DNA of 64,000 nt from Apodemus sylvaticus (GCF_947179515.1 NC_067478.1:31630805-31694804); one strand, 5' to 3'. Shown: positions 1 to 12,501, counted from the first letter of the stretch. Notes: generated from the letters alone by a model not told the origin. Numbers and translations: made by a program.

Positions 1-379
1 TATTTTATTCTCCTAACGCTTCTGTTAAGGCATTCTCTCTCTTTCTTTTTTAAGGCATTCTCTTTCTAGAACAGTATTCTAGAAAGACATCCTCAGGCAT
101 GTGGCTCCATTAGTTTGGGCCATATCTGTCATGATCATTTCTGACTAGAGATTTTGTCAAAAGGCTTTCACTTGAACATTAGAAACTGTTGTTTGAGCTG
201 TTACTCATCCATAGAGGAGACATTACCCAAGAGCATGAGCTAAGTCCTTTATATTCCTTCCTACATACTTGAGTGAAGGACAAAATATTGCTCATGGATT
301 ATATTTTTAAATGTCAATAACTTGGCAAAAATTCTTGATAAACTTATCTTGCAAACTGTCTTGGTAAGAATTTACAGAC

Positions 380-600
380 CTTCTGGAGGCAGCATGGGCA
401 GAAACAAGAATCACATCTTAGTGGTCGTTGTAAAGTTATGACTTCATGACCTGAGTTATCAAGGACCCTCATGGAGAAAGGTCTATTATCTCCACAGCAA
501 TTGCGTGTTAAAAAATTAGAGTCTTCTACGGCATAGTAAACCTTCTGCCCCAGTTTGTCCTCGATTTTGTATTGGTTAGCAGTTTCAAAACCTAAAATGG
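380..600 (-). CDS. Phospholipid scramblase (Plscr family) core exon, intact
   Basis: This 221-nt exon is read on the minus strand (5' end at 600). It follows a strong polypyrimidine tract and AG, enters in phase 1 and leaves in phase 0. Its frame has no stop. The translation matches the scramblase core: ILGFET near the start, then VEDSNFLTRNCC, RPFSMRVLDN and EVITLQRPLRC, ending in the Cys-rich CFCPCCLQ. In family members that Cys cluster is palmitoylated and anchors the protein to membranes. The donor is GTCTGT, weak at +3 and +4. The phases match my recollection of the corresponding Plscr1/2 exon. It is the next identifiable exon after the proline-rich one at 9038-9208, with about 8.4 kb of L1-filled intron between them; a short exon of about 43 nt expected in the family was not found. 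Later exons would lie left of base 1. Family assignment is secure; the paralogue is not. Confidence 0.9.
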
Positions 601-1646
601 CTAAAAGAAAAAAAAATGGAGTTCATAATCAACAGCACATTAAAATCCTCTACATATCCTAGATAACCTAAGTTTAGCTGATATTCTAAGAAGCACAAGG
701 AAAGGATAAAAAGAAGGTATATATAGATAATCAAGTCTGAGGGAAAGAAAGGCAAAAAAGGGAGGAGAGGCTAGCAAACTAAGAAAAAATTGAGTACCTA
801 TGGAAGACATGGAAAATAAATAAAAGAGGCTGTTTCCTTTTTTTTTTTTTTTTTTGATACATCTATGATCTAACTCAGGAAGGGGTGGAGAAAGCAGTGC
901 CGGACATGTGAATAAATAGCCACTTCTCTAGTGTAGTTTCCATGTGTTATAGAGAGGCTACATAATGGGTGATGCTTTACAATTTATGTAAATTACTGTG
1001 GCAAACCAGTTGGGCTGAGATTCTGTTTTATAAACCCTGTTTTCTTTTGCACTATATTTGAACAATGCAGGGACTTATTCATGTGGAAAATGGGAGAGAT
1101 TGAAAATGGAAGGTGAGTTAAAAGATTGTACTGAGCCCCGGGTACCTTGGGAGGAGTGGAGGTGGGCCCTGGACAACCAGTGTGTATAAGACTTGTGCCT
1201 GACAACTCAGCTCAGATTACAGCCACCATGTCACAGCGCCCTGCCAGGATATCATAGTATCATAGGCATTCCAAATGAACTTTGTCTTACTGGTGTTCCT
1301 TTTATGCTAAAAACAGAGAGAGGTGACAAATGCAGATTGTGAAATGTCATCTTACCAAAAGTTATTGTTGGGGATCTTCTCTCATTTTGAAACAGAGTCA
1401 ATTCATAGTCACATTTGCCCATAGAAAAACATCTTTCAGAAGTAGGAGCACTGTGGATCCATTTTTAATCTTTGAGGAGACTTGAGAAGTCTTAGAAGCA
1501 GTCTCTTAAAGATTGGCATGGTATCAACACCCACCACAAATACTTTTGCAAAGATTTTAACAATTAAAGATTAAAAATAAATTGAAAATTATTTTTTAAA
1601 TTGAGAGGGCATCCATAATTCAAATAGCAGTTCAATTATGTACCTC
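601..1646. other. Intronic DNA with no recognised gene
   Basis: AT-rich sequence with a T17 run near 839-855 and no repeat that I recognise. It lies between the Plscr core exon and the L1 fragment at 1660. Confidence 0.5.
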
Positions 1647-2085
1647 AGTCTTTATTTTTTTAAAAAATATTTTTATTTTCTATATTCTTTGTTTATATTC
1701 CAAATGATTTCCCCTTTCCCGGATCCTCCCACCCCATATGTCCCATAAACCTTCTTCTCTCCATCCATTCTCCAATCACCTCCCTCCTTTTTCTCTGTCC
1801 TTATATTCCCCTCCAATGCTAGATTAATCCTTTCCAGGATCAAGACCCTCTCCATACTTCTTCATGGGTGTCATTTGTTATGCGATTTGTGCCTTGGGTA
1901 TTAAGGACTTCTGGGCTAATTAATATCTACTTATCAGAGATTGCATTCCATGTGTATTCTTTTGTGATTGGGTTACGTCACTTAGGATGATATTTTCCAG
2001 ATCAAACCATTTGCCTAAAAATTTTGTGAATTCATTGTTTCTAATTGCTGAGTAGTATTCCATTGTGTAAATAGTCTTTATTTTT
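1647..2085 (-). mobile_element. 5'-truncated L1 3' end with 13-bp target duplication
   Basis: The segment between the repeats (1660-2072) is the reverse complement of a murine L1 3' end. It runs from an A-rich tail through the 3' UTR into the ORF2 C-terminus (frame fragment YTMEYYSAIRNNEF). AGTCTTTATTTTT occurs at 1647-1659 and again at 2073-2085. This perfect 13-bp repeat at the two element edges is the expected target-site duplication of L1 integration. Confidence 0.9.
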
Positions 2086-2439
2086 AACCTACAAAGTGAG
2101 AGCAACAAGGCTTACACAGCCTCTAGTTTCCTTCAAGTTCTTTGGAAAACTAAAACTAAGAAAATGAAGGAATCTGTACTATGGCTAAAGATACTTCAGT
2201 GGTTGCATAATTGCATTGTATGCATGTGACTGGAAATTTTAGTCTTGGACATGCAGGAAAAAAATCTATAGAGTTATATCTATAGCATCCATTTATTTTC
2301 CAATAAGATAAAGGTAAAAGACGCTGGTCATAAACTCAGGTGCTGAAAATGTATAAAGTAATATTCATATTTTATATTATTTACAATATTAAAAATATGT
2401 CCATTTAAGAAAATTCAGAGGGTCAGGAATTTGAAAGGA

Positions 2440-3305
2440 GGTGTGTAGCAGTGGGGGGAGGGGGAACTACCAGTAATCACTAAAATGTCCCAGATGCCAG
2501 GTACCCAAGAGTTTTCCAGGACCCAACAGGAAGGACATTAGCCGAAATAACCAACAACGGGGGAGGTAGAACCTGTAGAGACCATATCCAGTGGATAGGC
2601 ATGGTCCCCAGTTGAGCGATAGGGTCACCCACCCACCTCAAAAATATTAATTCAGAATTCTTCCTGTCAAAGGGAAATTCAGGGACAAAGAGTGGAGTAG
2701 AAACTGAAAAAAGGCCATCCAGAAACTGTTCCACCTGGGGATGCATCTCATCTGCAGACACCAAATCAAGACACTATTACTGATGTCAAGAAATGTTTGC
2801 TGACAGGAGCCTTGAAGAACTGTCCCGTGAGCCTCTGTTAGAGCCTGACCAATACAAATGTTCGCAGCCAAACATTGGACAGAGCTCAGGGACCCCAGTG
2901 GAGAAGTTAGGACAAGGACTGAAGGAGTTGAAGAGGATTGCAACACCATAGGAAGAATAACAATATCAATCAACAGACCTGCCCCCCTCCCAGAGCGCCA
3001 AGGGACTAAACCACCAACCAAGGAGTAAACATGAGGGCACCCATGACTCCAGATGGATATGTAGCAGAGGATGGCCTTATTTGACATCAATGGGAGGGCC
3101 AGAGGGGATGCCCTTAGTCCTGTGGAGACTCGATGCCCCAGTGGAAGGGAATACTAGGGCAGTGAGGCAAGAGTGGGTAGGTGGGTGGGTGGGTGAGGGA
3201 GCACCATCATAGAAGCATAGGGGAGGGAAGGTGGGATAACGGGTTAGCAGAGGGGAAACCAGGAAGCAGGATAACATTTGAAATGTAAATAAAATAACCA
3301 ATAAA
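2440..3305 (+). mobile_element. L1 3' UTR fragment (L1Md type)
   Basis: It matches the murine L1 3' UTR in order: the GGGACAAAGAGTGGAG block, the GACACTATTACTGATG block, CATATGTAGCAGAGGATGGC, a G-rich (GGTG)n tract, and the terminal AACATTTGAAATGTAAATAAA before an A-rich end. There is no usable ORF2. The minus-strand open frames across it are chance. Confidence 0.85.
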
Positions 3306-4860
3306 AAAGAAAAACTAAGTCTAGCGATGATTATGAATTTAAAAGATATACTCTCGACGATATCAATTAGGTCTTTGTCATGTTCTGATCAAGAGCGGAT
3401 GCTGCAATTCATATATCCTCCTATGACCTGCCTCTTGTGGCAGCTATCATGATGCTCTGGGAGCTTCTTCAGTTCCAATTTGCACCTGGAGACATTGGAC
3501 CTAGGGTGACATCTATAGGCACCCGGCCTATATTCTGCTCAGCAACTCTAATACATCAGGGCCCTGTGCTGAGCTAGGAAGTGCCGAAGAAAACAGGTTC
3601 ATGGTGAGGGCATTTACGGAGTTTTACAGAAACTCTCCACCCCAATTCTAAAGGATCATACCCTGTGCAACCTGAACCATTACCTGAGGTTTTGTGGAAA
3701 TCTTATACTTGTCATAGCTTGGCAGAAAGCAGCTAAGAAACCTGGTAGGGTGTGGTAAAACATACAGTGATTTGCAGAGATGGGAGAAAAGGTAAGTTTT
3801 GGGTATTGTCTGTCAAATTAGTGTCTATGACGAGGATGGCTGGCCATCACAGTATTACAAAGAGATCTCTAAGTGGCAGAAATGAAAATATCCAGAGAAA
3901 AACTACGTGTTTAAAGACTATAAGGAAAGACATTGTAAGACATCAAGTTTTGCATCCTGCATCATGCAGAATGCTGCAGTCGGGGTGTTCAGCATGCCTT
4001 TACTTTTGTTGTCTCTCTAGCAATATGATGAAAACAGCAAATACACACCTTCCACAAACTCAAACTGCTGATGAATCAGAATATGATCTATCTGTCACAG
4101 TGAGAAAAAAAAGAATTTCAGATATTTCATTCAACCAAATTGGAACTTCATATTTTTCATTATTTAATATCATTTATAACTAGTTACCAATGCTTATCAG
4201 TATCAAATTCTCATTATTGTTGAATAGAACTATATTTAACAACTTCTTACCATTTAGAAAATATAGCTACTGGATGAATTTACTGTTAATGTGGAGAAAC
4301 GAGGTCAGTTTGACTTAATCTCAGGTATCTATAGAGATTAGAAAGCAAAGTTATTGCTACATGATTTTTATGAAATGTGAAAACATTTTTATTCATTCAG
4401 AGAGACGTTTCTGTGTATGTGAAAATGATTCGTGACATCACTGTGATAACTGAGGGCTTCTAGGCATCTTAGAATTTCTGGGCTTTTGCTGTGGTAGTTT
4501 TTGTTGGTTTGGTTGGTTTTGAGACAAGGCTTTCTTATGCAGTCTGTGAGAGCATTACACTTCTGAGTTCCTTGCTTTGGTCTCCTTATAGAGCTGACAA
4601 CAGAGGCATGGGTCATCATTCTCTGCATGACCTTGACTGTTAAAAAATGTTTCAAGGTATTTTTCAGAAATATAAACAAGTATATATTCATAAGATAGTT
4701 CCTTTACTGAACTCCAAATGGTCTTTTTGAAAAACACTAGTGTAAAGAGTCTTGTTTATGCCTATCTAATTTATGAAACAAAACAAGTATCAATAGTGTT
4801 ATGTTAAACTACATGCAGTACTACAAGACTCAGACTTTTTTTTCTCTTACTGTTGGCATT
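3306..4860. other. No recognised gene; possible diverged SINE near 4500-4620
   Basis: Mostly unclassified DNA. A 143-codon plus-strand frame at 3752-4183 has no recognisable domain or family match. About 4500-4620 begins TTTTGAGACAAGG, as an antisense B1-type SINE would, but is too diverged to assign firmly. Confidence 0.4.
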
Positions 4861-6275
4861 CTGAAATATCTTCTGTGGGATTGCAAACTGGTACAACCAC
4901 TCTGGAAATCAATCTGGAGGTTCCTCAGAATATTGGAAATAGATCTACCTAAAGACCCAGCAATACCACTCTTAGCAATATACCCAAAAGGTGCCCCACC
5001 ATGCCACAGGGTCACGTGTTTCATTATGTTCATAGTGGCCTTATTTGTGATAGCCAGAAGCTGGAAACAACCCAAATGTCCCACGACAGAAGAATGGATA
5101 CAGGAAATGTGGTTCATTTACACAATGGAATACTACTCAGTTATTAAGAACGAGGATATCCTGAGTTTTGAAGCCAAATGGATGGGGCTAGAAAATATCA
5201 TACTGAGTAAGGTAACTCAGACCCAAAAGGACATGCAAGGCATGTACTCACTAATAAGTGGATATTAGTAAAAATAAAAAAAAGAGGAAAATAGAGAATA
5301 CCCAAGATACAGTCCACAGAACTAAAAATGGTCAATAAGCTAAAGGGCCCAGGTGGAAAGTGGGCGGTGGTAGGGAGGAGGGGAACCTGATCTGGTTTGG
5401 GGTGAGAGAAAAAGACTGAAGTTCTGAGGGCCAGCAGAAAGAATGCAAACAGGCAACCTCAGGAGATAGGAGGTTGGGGGTACCCTCCAGAATGCACCAG
5501 AGACCTGGGAGGTTAGAGACTCTCAGAACTCAAAAGGAGGCATCTTAGATGAAATTCCCTACAGTAGGGAGAGGGAATTTATAGAGCCCACCTCCAGCAG
5601 GAAGCATCGAGGGAGGGGATTGCCATCCCACAGTCAAAATCCATATTTGATCCTGTCTGAAAGAACTGCAGGAATGGAAATGGAGAGGAGCCTGATTAAA
5701 AGAACAGGCCCAAAGTGGGATCCAGGTCAAGGGGAGGCCCCAAGACCTGACACTATTACTGAGGCTATGGAGTACTCACAAAAAGGGATCTATCATGCCT
5801 GTACTCCAGAAGACCCAACAAGCAGCTGAAAGAGTCAGATGCAGCTATTTTCACCCAACCAGTGGAAAGAAGCTGCTGGCCCCTGTGGTTGGATGAGAGA
5901 AAGGCTAGAAGAAGCCGAGGAGGAGGGCGACCCTGTAGGAGGACCAGCAGTCTCAATTAAACTGGACCCCTGAGATCTCTCAGACACTGAACCATCAACC
6001 AGGTAGCATACACCAGCTGATATGAGGCCCCCAACACACATACATCAGAGGGCTGCTGGGTCTGGGTTCAGTCAGAGAAGATGCACCTAACCATTAAGAG
6101 ACTAGAGGCCTCAGGAAGTTTAGAGGTCTGTTTGGGTAGGGGGTGGCAAGTGGGGACATCTTTGTAGAAACTGGGTGGGAGGAGGTATGGGATGTGGAAC
6201 AGCCAGGGGGTGGATGGGTGTGTGTGGGGGGAATAAAATCTGGAGTGTAAATAAATAAATAAATAAATAAGATTT
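4861..6275 (+). mobile_element. Lx-type L1 3' end (ORF2 C-terminus plus 3' UTR)
   Basis: The frame from 4801 to 5266 contains L1 ORF2 C-terminal signatures (WDCKLVQPLWKS, DPAIPLLAIYPK, YTMEYYSVIKNEDIL). A 3' UTR of about 1 kb follows. It ends in a G-rich tract (about 6200-6230), GGAATAAAATCTGGAGTG and a (TAAA)n tail at 6248-6270. The 5' side is truncated before the reverse transcriptase, so it is dead. Confidence 0.9.
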
Positions 6276-6353
6276 AGTTTCATGAGAGATTGTAGGTTAT
6301 TTGGCAGTTTTACTTTCTGTGCTACCAGAATCCTATTTAAAAAGTCCTCTGGG

Positions 6354-6545
6354 GCTGGAAAGATGGCTCAAGGCTTAAGAGCACTGACTGCTCTTCTGAA
6401 GGTCCTGAGTTCAAATACTAGCAACCATATGGTGGCTCACAACCATCTGTAATGAGATCTGATGCCCTCTTCTGCGGTGTCTGAGGACAGCTACAATGTA
6501 CTTACATATAATTAATTAATTAATTAGTTAATTAATTAATTTTTA
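6354..6545 (+). mobile_element. B2 SINE
   Basis: Begins GGGGCTGGAAAGATGGCTCA and continues through AAGAGCACTGACTGCTCTTC, CCTGAGTTCAA, TGGTGGCTCACAACCATCTG and GATGCCCTCTTCTG, with an AT-rich (TTAA)n tail. This is the tRNA-derived B2 consensus with its pol III box region. Confidence 0.95.
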
Positions 6546-6565
6546 AAAATAAAATAAAACAAGAA

Positions 6566-6775
6566 ATGCCGTGTAGTGGTGGCACTTGCCTTTAATCCCA
6601 GAACCTGGGAGGTAGAGGCAGGTGGATTTCTGAGTACGAGGCCAGCCTGGTTTACAGAGTGAGTTCCAGGTTAGCCAGGGTTACACAGAGAAACCCTGTC
6701 TCAAAAATCCAAAAAAAAAAAAAATAGATAGATAGATAAATAAATAAATAAATAAAATAAAATAAAATAAAATCC
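6566..6775 (+). mobile_element. B1 SINE with simple-sequence tail
   Basis: A 7SL-derived B1 copy: GCCTTTAATCCCAG, GGAGGTAGAGGCAGGTGGAT, GAGGCCAGCCTGGTTTACAG and GAAACCCTGTCTC. An A-run is followed by (GATA)n, (AATA)n and (AAAAT)n from 6723 to 6773, a typical decayed SINE tail. It lies directly after the B2 element. Confidence 0.95.
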
Positions 6776-6869
6776 TCACCATGTCCATATGTGGAAGTGT
6801 ATTCATTACATCTCCCTCTAGCACTTGTAGAACATCAGGTCTTAAGATCCCTGAGTCACACTCTGAGCA

Positions 6870-8600
6870 GAGTTGTCAATTGCAGACACACTGAAAATAG
6901 TTCTGAATGTTTTGCAAAAGACTGAACATAAAACTCCCATAAGTCCCAGCTATGTCACTTATGGATGTAAACTCAAAGGACTTTCCATATCTTATTGCAG
7001 AGATTTCTGCACACATATGGTCATTGATGCTCTATTCAAAATAGCTAAGAAATGGAATCAGATGTCGATCAACTCATGGCAGGACAACGAAAATGCAGTA
7101 CATACACACAGTGGAATTTTATCCATTGTAAAGAAAATTGAAACAATAAAATTTGAAGGTGAATTGATAGAACTGGAAATTATTGTAGTGAGGGTAGTAA
7201 GTTCTAACTTGGAATATCAAACACCATATGTTCTCTCCCATATGCAGATAGGTTTGAATCTTTAGATGTGTTTGTTTAAATTGTAATGTCAGTAGAAACC
7301 CCAAAGGAAGAAGAGGTATAGAAGTGCTGTGGGTGTGAAAAGCCCTTACAGAAACTGAGAAAATAGCAGTATGAAAACTGAGGGAGTTGTGAGAGTGGCA
7401 CATTTTGAACAGGGGGTGAGTGATTGGAAAGAGCAGGAGATATGGAGAGAGGATTAACAAAACCTAAGGGCACATGAAAAACGCACATCAAAACTTAAAT
7501 GTCAGAACGGATGTGGCATGCCTGAGTAGACAATGCTCATCCCAGAAGCTATGTGCTATCAGCTTAAAATCCAAAGGACAGATGTGGAACATCTCCCTAG
7601 GAATTATTGACCAAGAAAGCCCCAGAAGCTCCCCAAACTATATCAGTTTTGGCCATTGCTATTGATCACCCACTAGAAGTAGATGATAAGTCTCTTGCTG
7701 AAGGCCCTACACACTTTGGTTGCAGAACTCAAGGAAATCATATTTCAACTGAGCTGCAAGTTTCCTTCTTGCTGCTGGATTTCAAACCTTGTATACTATG
7801 CATACAATATCATACCAAACGTCTTAGGCAGAAAGAAATTGTGGCACAACTCTTATGCAGGTTAACAACTGATTTATTATCTGAGGTTTATCAGGAGGAA
7901 ATTCACACCTTGAACTGGGAGGACCCAGTTAAAGGCCCCTGACTGGGAAAGTCAAAGAAACTGGGGATGAACCTAGTGCTTTTATTTTACCTAATGGACA
8001 TATCATCAAACTGGCTCCAAAATGGTACTTCCCTTAGTCTTGACCAAAGAAACATACTTCTCTTTGCAATGAATCTTGAATTAATACAGAGATCCATCAC
8101 TGGCCAAGATGCTGAGAACAAGTGTTGGGTGCATGATTAGGCTTAAACGGAGCACCCATATCTCCCACTGCAAGGCTCAGGGAACATCACAGAAGATGGG
8201 GCAGAAAGAATGAGCCAGAAGATGAGAAGAGGCCCATTAAACTCTGCTTTAAGGTATGAATTCATAGCAGCTGTGCTTCCCTGCTATGGGTCTACATGAG
8301 TCTAACCTGTAAACATTTAGTCACAAATTATAAAGAGGCTTACAGTGCTCAGCACCCATCTCCCACAACTATTATTGGTCGTAAGCAGATGGGGGCAAGG
8401 AAGTCAATGTTTTTGGTGAGTTAGCCACTAGTAACTTATCTACACACTCAGACAGAAAAATGGGATGAGGCCTTGGATGGTGGGAAATACTTGTTGGGGT
8501 AGGAGTGGGTCAAGAGAAAGTAAGTAGATTAATAATGTTACCAGAATTTTTGTAGACATGTATGAATTTGTCAAATAATAAATCAATGAAGAATATATTA
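6870..8600 (+). mobile_element. Old rodent L1 3' end (ORF2 remnant and 3' UTR)
   Basis: 6873-7265 is a decayed ORF2 C-terminal region: it resembles the 'attcaaaatagctaagaaatgg' and 'tggaattttatccatt' L1 blocks. The following sequence contains blocks typical of the old rodent L1 3' UTR, such as GCAAGGCTCAGGGAACATC and CAGAAGATGGGGCAGAAAGAAT, ending near 8590. It is much more diverged than the neighbouring Lx copies. Boundaries are approximate. Confidence 0.65.
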
Positions 8601-8805
8601 TATACTGTGCCTATAACAAATCCTAGAAACTTGTGCTAAATATATACCAGTATTTGACCATTGTTATAAATCACTTCCAAGGTAATAGAAAATACAATTG
8701 AGAAATACAATTTCCCAAGACATTCAAACTTTACTTTGGAAATAAAACAAAAACATATGAATCAGAGTGATTAATTTTAGAATACATAGTCATGTTTTGT
8801 GGATC

Positions 8806-8895
8806 AAGTCATAATCTTAACACTTGGGATACTGCAGTAAATAGATTCTGAGAAAATCCAGGCTAGCCTGTGGCTTCTAAAGTAACCTTTACCAA
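8806..8895 (+). mobile_element. Highly diverged B1-type SINE remnant
   Basis: TAATCTTAACACTTGGGAT followed by CCAGGCTAGCCTGTGGC matches the spacing of B1 (TAATCCCAGCACTTGGGAG ... CCAGGCCAGCCTGG), with many changes and an A-rich end with CAA repeats. Confidence 0.5.
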
Positions 8896-9037
8896 AAAAC
8901 AAAACATCAACAACAACAAAAAATGAAAACAAGTTTACTGTCTGTCTCTAACTCGCAAGAATGAATTGTGATTATCTACCCATAAGTAAAGTGGAAGCCT
9001 GGTCTTGTTTATGAACTTTTTATTTGTTTGAACTTAC

Positions 9038-9208
9038 CTGAAGTAAATATTGCAATCCAGGTGGCACTGCATAGGAGGTGGTGTTGATATCCATGGGGTC
9101 ACAGTAGGTCCACCTTGCTGGTTAGATTCTAGTTGACTTTGGATGATAAAGAAGGCTGGGCCTGCATTTTCAGAGATGGTTGGTGGGATTGGCAGTCAGA
9201 CTGAGACT
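9038..9208 (-). pseudogene. Plscr-family proline-rich exon, damaged
   Basis: On the minus strand a 171-nt exon-like block sits between CATTCTGATTCCTTAG and a consensus donor (CAG|GTAAGT). Its main frame reads AGPAFFIIQSQ, then QQGGPTVTPWISTPPPMQC, like the family's proline/glycine-rich segment ending TPWMPAPPP.LNC. The expected next residues, PPGLQYLLQ just before the donor, are in a different frame because one base is missing at the TGCCACC. In the first frame there is also a TGA near the exon start (about 9197). Both lesions point to a pseudogene. The same copy continues in the intact core exon at 380-600. A sequencing error could explain one lesion but hardly both. Confidence 0.75.
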
Positions 9209-10298
9209 CTAAGGAATCAGAATGTCCAGAAGTTCCCAAAACGGGAATAAGCCAAATAGTATGTTGCTGCACAGAAACAAATGAATAAGCCAGGTTTTGG
9301 AATTACTCTATTTATGCAAGTTGACATTTCAGTTCTTGTGTCTATAAACTTTGATGTGTGATTTTTTTAAGAGCTATATCAATGAAGTATATGAGATTTA
9401 TATCTACTCTTTTTGAGGGTGCTGGCTGTAACCAGAGGTTACAAATTTTCCTTTGGCTCTCTGGCAATTTTCCCCAAACTGAAACATTCCCATCTGTAGG
9501 AAAAAGGTAAACTCATAAGCCTCTGGAAGAAAACAAATTTCACTTATCAGAGAAAGCTGAACTGTACAAGATTTACAAGGCTACTCCCGAAGATTATAGA
9601 AGCAGATATCAACTTCTGTGGAGAGGAAACACTCCTGCCATTTGAGCTCTCTCCAAGTTGTGCTGAGAATGAACCTTTTGTGTAGGAATGAACCTTTTGT
9701 GAGTTACAAACCAACCAGGATGAGGCGAGCTTTTCCCTGATGCAGCTGCCTGAGAGACATCATGCTCCTATATGTAACCTTTCACCATAGTCCTGTAAAA
9801 ACCCTCAAATTGGACTTTGGTCCAGTTGTTACTTTGATAGGTTAATGGTGCCCTATCTTTAGTGAAAAGACATCTATTCATATCTCCCTGGAAAAAGTTA
9901 ACACAAAACCCTTACCATTCACACTTGACATACACATAATATGTGAGACAAAATCATGGATGACTCAAGTTATTTATATGACAATTTTAGCATGAGTTCA
10001 TGAACAATAGTGTTAACGAGAAAACCAAAGCAAAAAATATGAACAATTATTTCTAGGACCAAAGAGCATCCTGCCAAAAAGAATAACTTCGAATCCTGAA
10101 GAATAACTTGTTCTATATGTATAGAACAAGGGATTATCTTCCACTATATAGATATTTCTGAAGGTCTGGAGTCATTTGTCTATTTTCTACAACTTATGAG
10201 ATGAGTAGCACTGGAGTGTGAGAAGAAGAAACCAGGAATGCCACCACAATCCCCCAAGTGCCCAGAATATGGCTCACTTGAAAATAAAGAATTCTCTA
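9209..10298. other. No recognised gene; short tandem duplication
   Basis: Unclassified sequence 5' of the damaged Plscr exon. The 16-mer GAATGAACCTTTTGTG occurs twice in tandem at 9667-9682 and 9686-9701. No further Plscr exon was recognised. Confidence 0.5.
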
Positions 10299-10300
10299 TG

Positions 10301-10391
<91 letters not shown>
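10299..10391. repeat. (TA)n(TG)n compound microsatellite
   Basis: About 23 TA units run directly into about 21 TG units, ending TATATG. Alternating purine-pyrimidine DNA of this kind can extrude or form Z-DNA. Open frames across it are meaningless. Confidence 0.97.
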
Positions 10392-10394
<3 letters not shown>

Positions 10395-12500
10395 CACATA
10401 TATGCTAATATGTGTGGCTGCAATAAAGCTTCACAAGTTTAATTTTATAGTTCATAAAAGAGCAGTTTCTAGGCTCAATAATATAATGGCACAGACAGTT
10501 ACAGGGAACCTAATATTCAGAATAGGAGGTGAGTTTAAGTGGAGCCAAGATGAAGGAAACCCACATATCACTAAAAGTAGGGTTGAACAAACAGAAAATA
10601 CACTAATACCTCATAAGCATAGGTTTTATAGTCAACTCCTTCTAAGTAAATGAATATTTATAGATGGTTTATAATACAATTGTATCTGTTGTACAGGGAA
10701 GAGAAACAGTAATGAAGATAATTAGCACTTAAGCACCTTACAGTTAACTTCCAGGAAAAAGAGAATGTTTCTAAACTAAAGTTCTCAGACACAAAGCACC
10801 TGTTTTAAGTAGACGTAGCTTAAATGAAGATGGAAATGCCAGGAAGGAGAGGAGCTTTGTGAAATTCTGTGGGAAGAAATGGTGGAAAAGGAACACTGAA
10901 GAGAGGGAAACTCCTGACTTGGGAGGTGAATTTGGCATACCTGGAGACAAGAAGAATAGGAAACTCTTGTCAGTAGCACAACAGGACACAGTTTACCTCC
11001 AGAAGCCCCTTGTAAGGGGTTTTCACTTTAAGTTTGCTAGGCAGGCAAGGCGTGGACTTGGGGAACAGTGAGTACATGACACCATCTATATATTAATGAT
11101 GCTGAGCATTAAAATTCCCAATGTAAAAAAAAAAGAAATTGAAATGATACCCTTTAAAGGGAGGAAAAGAAAGCAGAACAAAGAAAAACACTGTGCTAAA
11201 GTACAGCTGAGAAGGTTCTGGAGAAGACATGACATCAGAGCTAGAACTGCACGGTCACAGTCTGAGCCCATCTTCTTCCATCAGTCTAGCCTTGGGTTGG
11301 ATCATCATGAACAGGCTGTTTTTCAGAAAGACTTTGGAAGCTGTTGACCAGAATGTGATGCTAACACATTTTTTTCAGAACCTTTGGGGAGTAGATTCAA
11401 TGGATCAGAAATTCAAGATGATCCCAACTGGTAGCCAAGCCACAAACTAACACAGCCTCCACTAGCCACACATATAAAGAAAGCTGTTTGGCCCAGTTCT
11501 CAGCATTGGTACTTGTGAGAATTCTGGAATCTTGGTTTATTTAAAAAATATAAAAATAATATGAGAATTTATTTTCATTTTAATTCCAGGTGTGGGGCTG
11601 TGGGGCTGCTTCAGACTGTCTGAAGTGTCTGAATATGACTTGTCTCGTGCTCTAGCTCACAAGCTGTGATCTTCCCATTTGGAGATAGTTTCTGCAACTG
11701 TGTGACACTTGGAGTTCTGGGAACTTTTCAGAGAATATAAAAATGTTAGAGCTTTGATAGAATGGTGGGTGGTTTTTGGTGTTCAGGGGGATTGCCTGAG
11801 GTTTGTTAGTAGTCATCCTCAAAGAAGAAACAAAAGGAAAGAAATTAGACCTAGGGATCACTATCTCTCTCTCCTCTGTACTTCTTTCTCTTCTATCTAA
11901 CAATACAGGATGATACAAGGGCATATGATACCAGGGAAAAAGAGAAACCCACAAATCAGCAAAGACCAGCTTCAGGTATTGGTCTCCTAGAATGGTCTAG
12001 CAGGACATCAAGAATGTGTTCCAAGCATAGGAATGATAGTATCTGGAATTTAAGCATCTTGTCTGTTCAACTGGAGCAGGTCTGACTGACATGGAGCGGG
12101 TCTGACATGGCTGTTCATCCAGATTTGTCTAATAAACGCCTGCCTCAGATACTCAACGTTTTCCTGTTCTGTGCTCAGGAGCCATTCCCATTTGCATAGG
12201 AATCACAGAAGAAAACTGAATGTACTTAAAACAATGGTCATTTGTTCATGCTTGCTTGCTTGCTTCCTGCTTTTTACCCTTAAACCTTAAGCTACAGTTT
12301 AATGAGGAAGAGTACCTTCTGTCTAAACAACTTCCAGGTAAATTTCAGTTTTCATTTTGTAGAGGAGATGAGGTCCTTATCCTCAAAGGTAAGCACTAGG
12401 CAATGCTAAATACAAGGAGTTGTCTGTTTAAGAAAAAACACATATAGCATATTTTCCTCTCAGAAGTCTGGGGAAGGTTATAGTTAACAGCTTGGACACC
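10392..12500. other. No recognised gene
   Basis: Mixed unique-looking sequence. An A-run at 11126-11136 and a TGCT run at 12250-12264 are present. A short stretch with TCTAATAAACGCCTGCCT (12128-12145) might be an LTR remnant. No domain was recognised in any frame. Confidence 0.4.
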
Positions 12501-12501
12501 T

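Noticed and set aside
1356..1398. Candidate for the short Plscr exon (about 43 nt) between 9038 and 600, with CAACAATAACTTTTG before GTAAG
   Set aside because: There is no AG acceptor at the expected distance and an in-frame TGA; similarity is limited to a few bases.
4389..4740. Minus-strand frame with NSQGHAENDDPCLCCQLY, at first resembling the Plscr core exon
   Set aside because: The similarity is short and gapped, the true core exon is at 380-600, and the region reads better as a diverged antisense SINE.
4801..5268. 155-codon plus-strand frame
   Set aside because: It is the L1 ORF2 C-terminus, not a host gene.
10218..10653. Frames across the (TA)n(TG)n tract
   Set aside because: Low-complexity IYIYIY/CVCVCV translations of a microsatellite.
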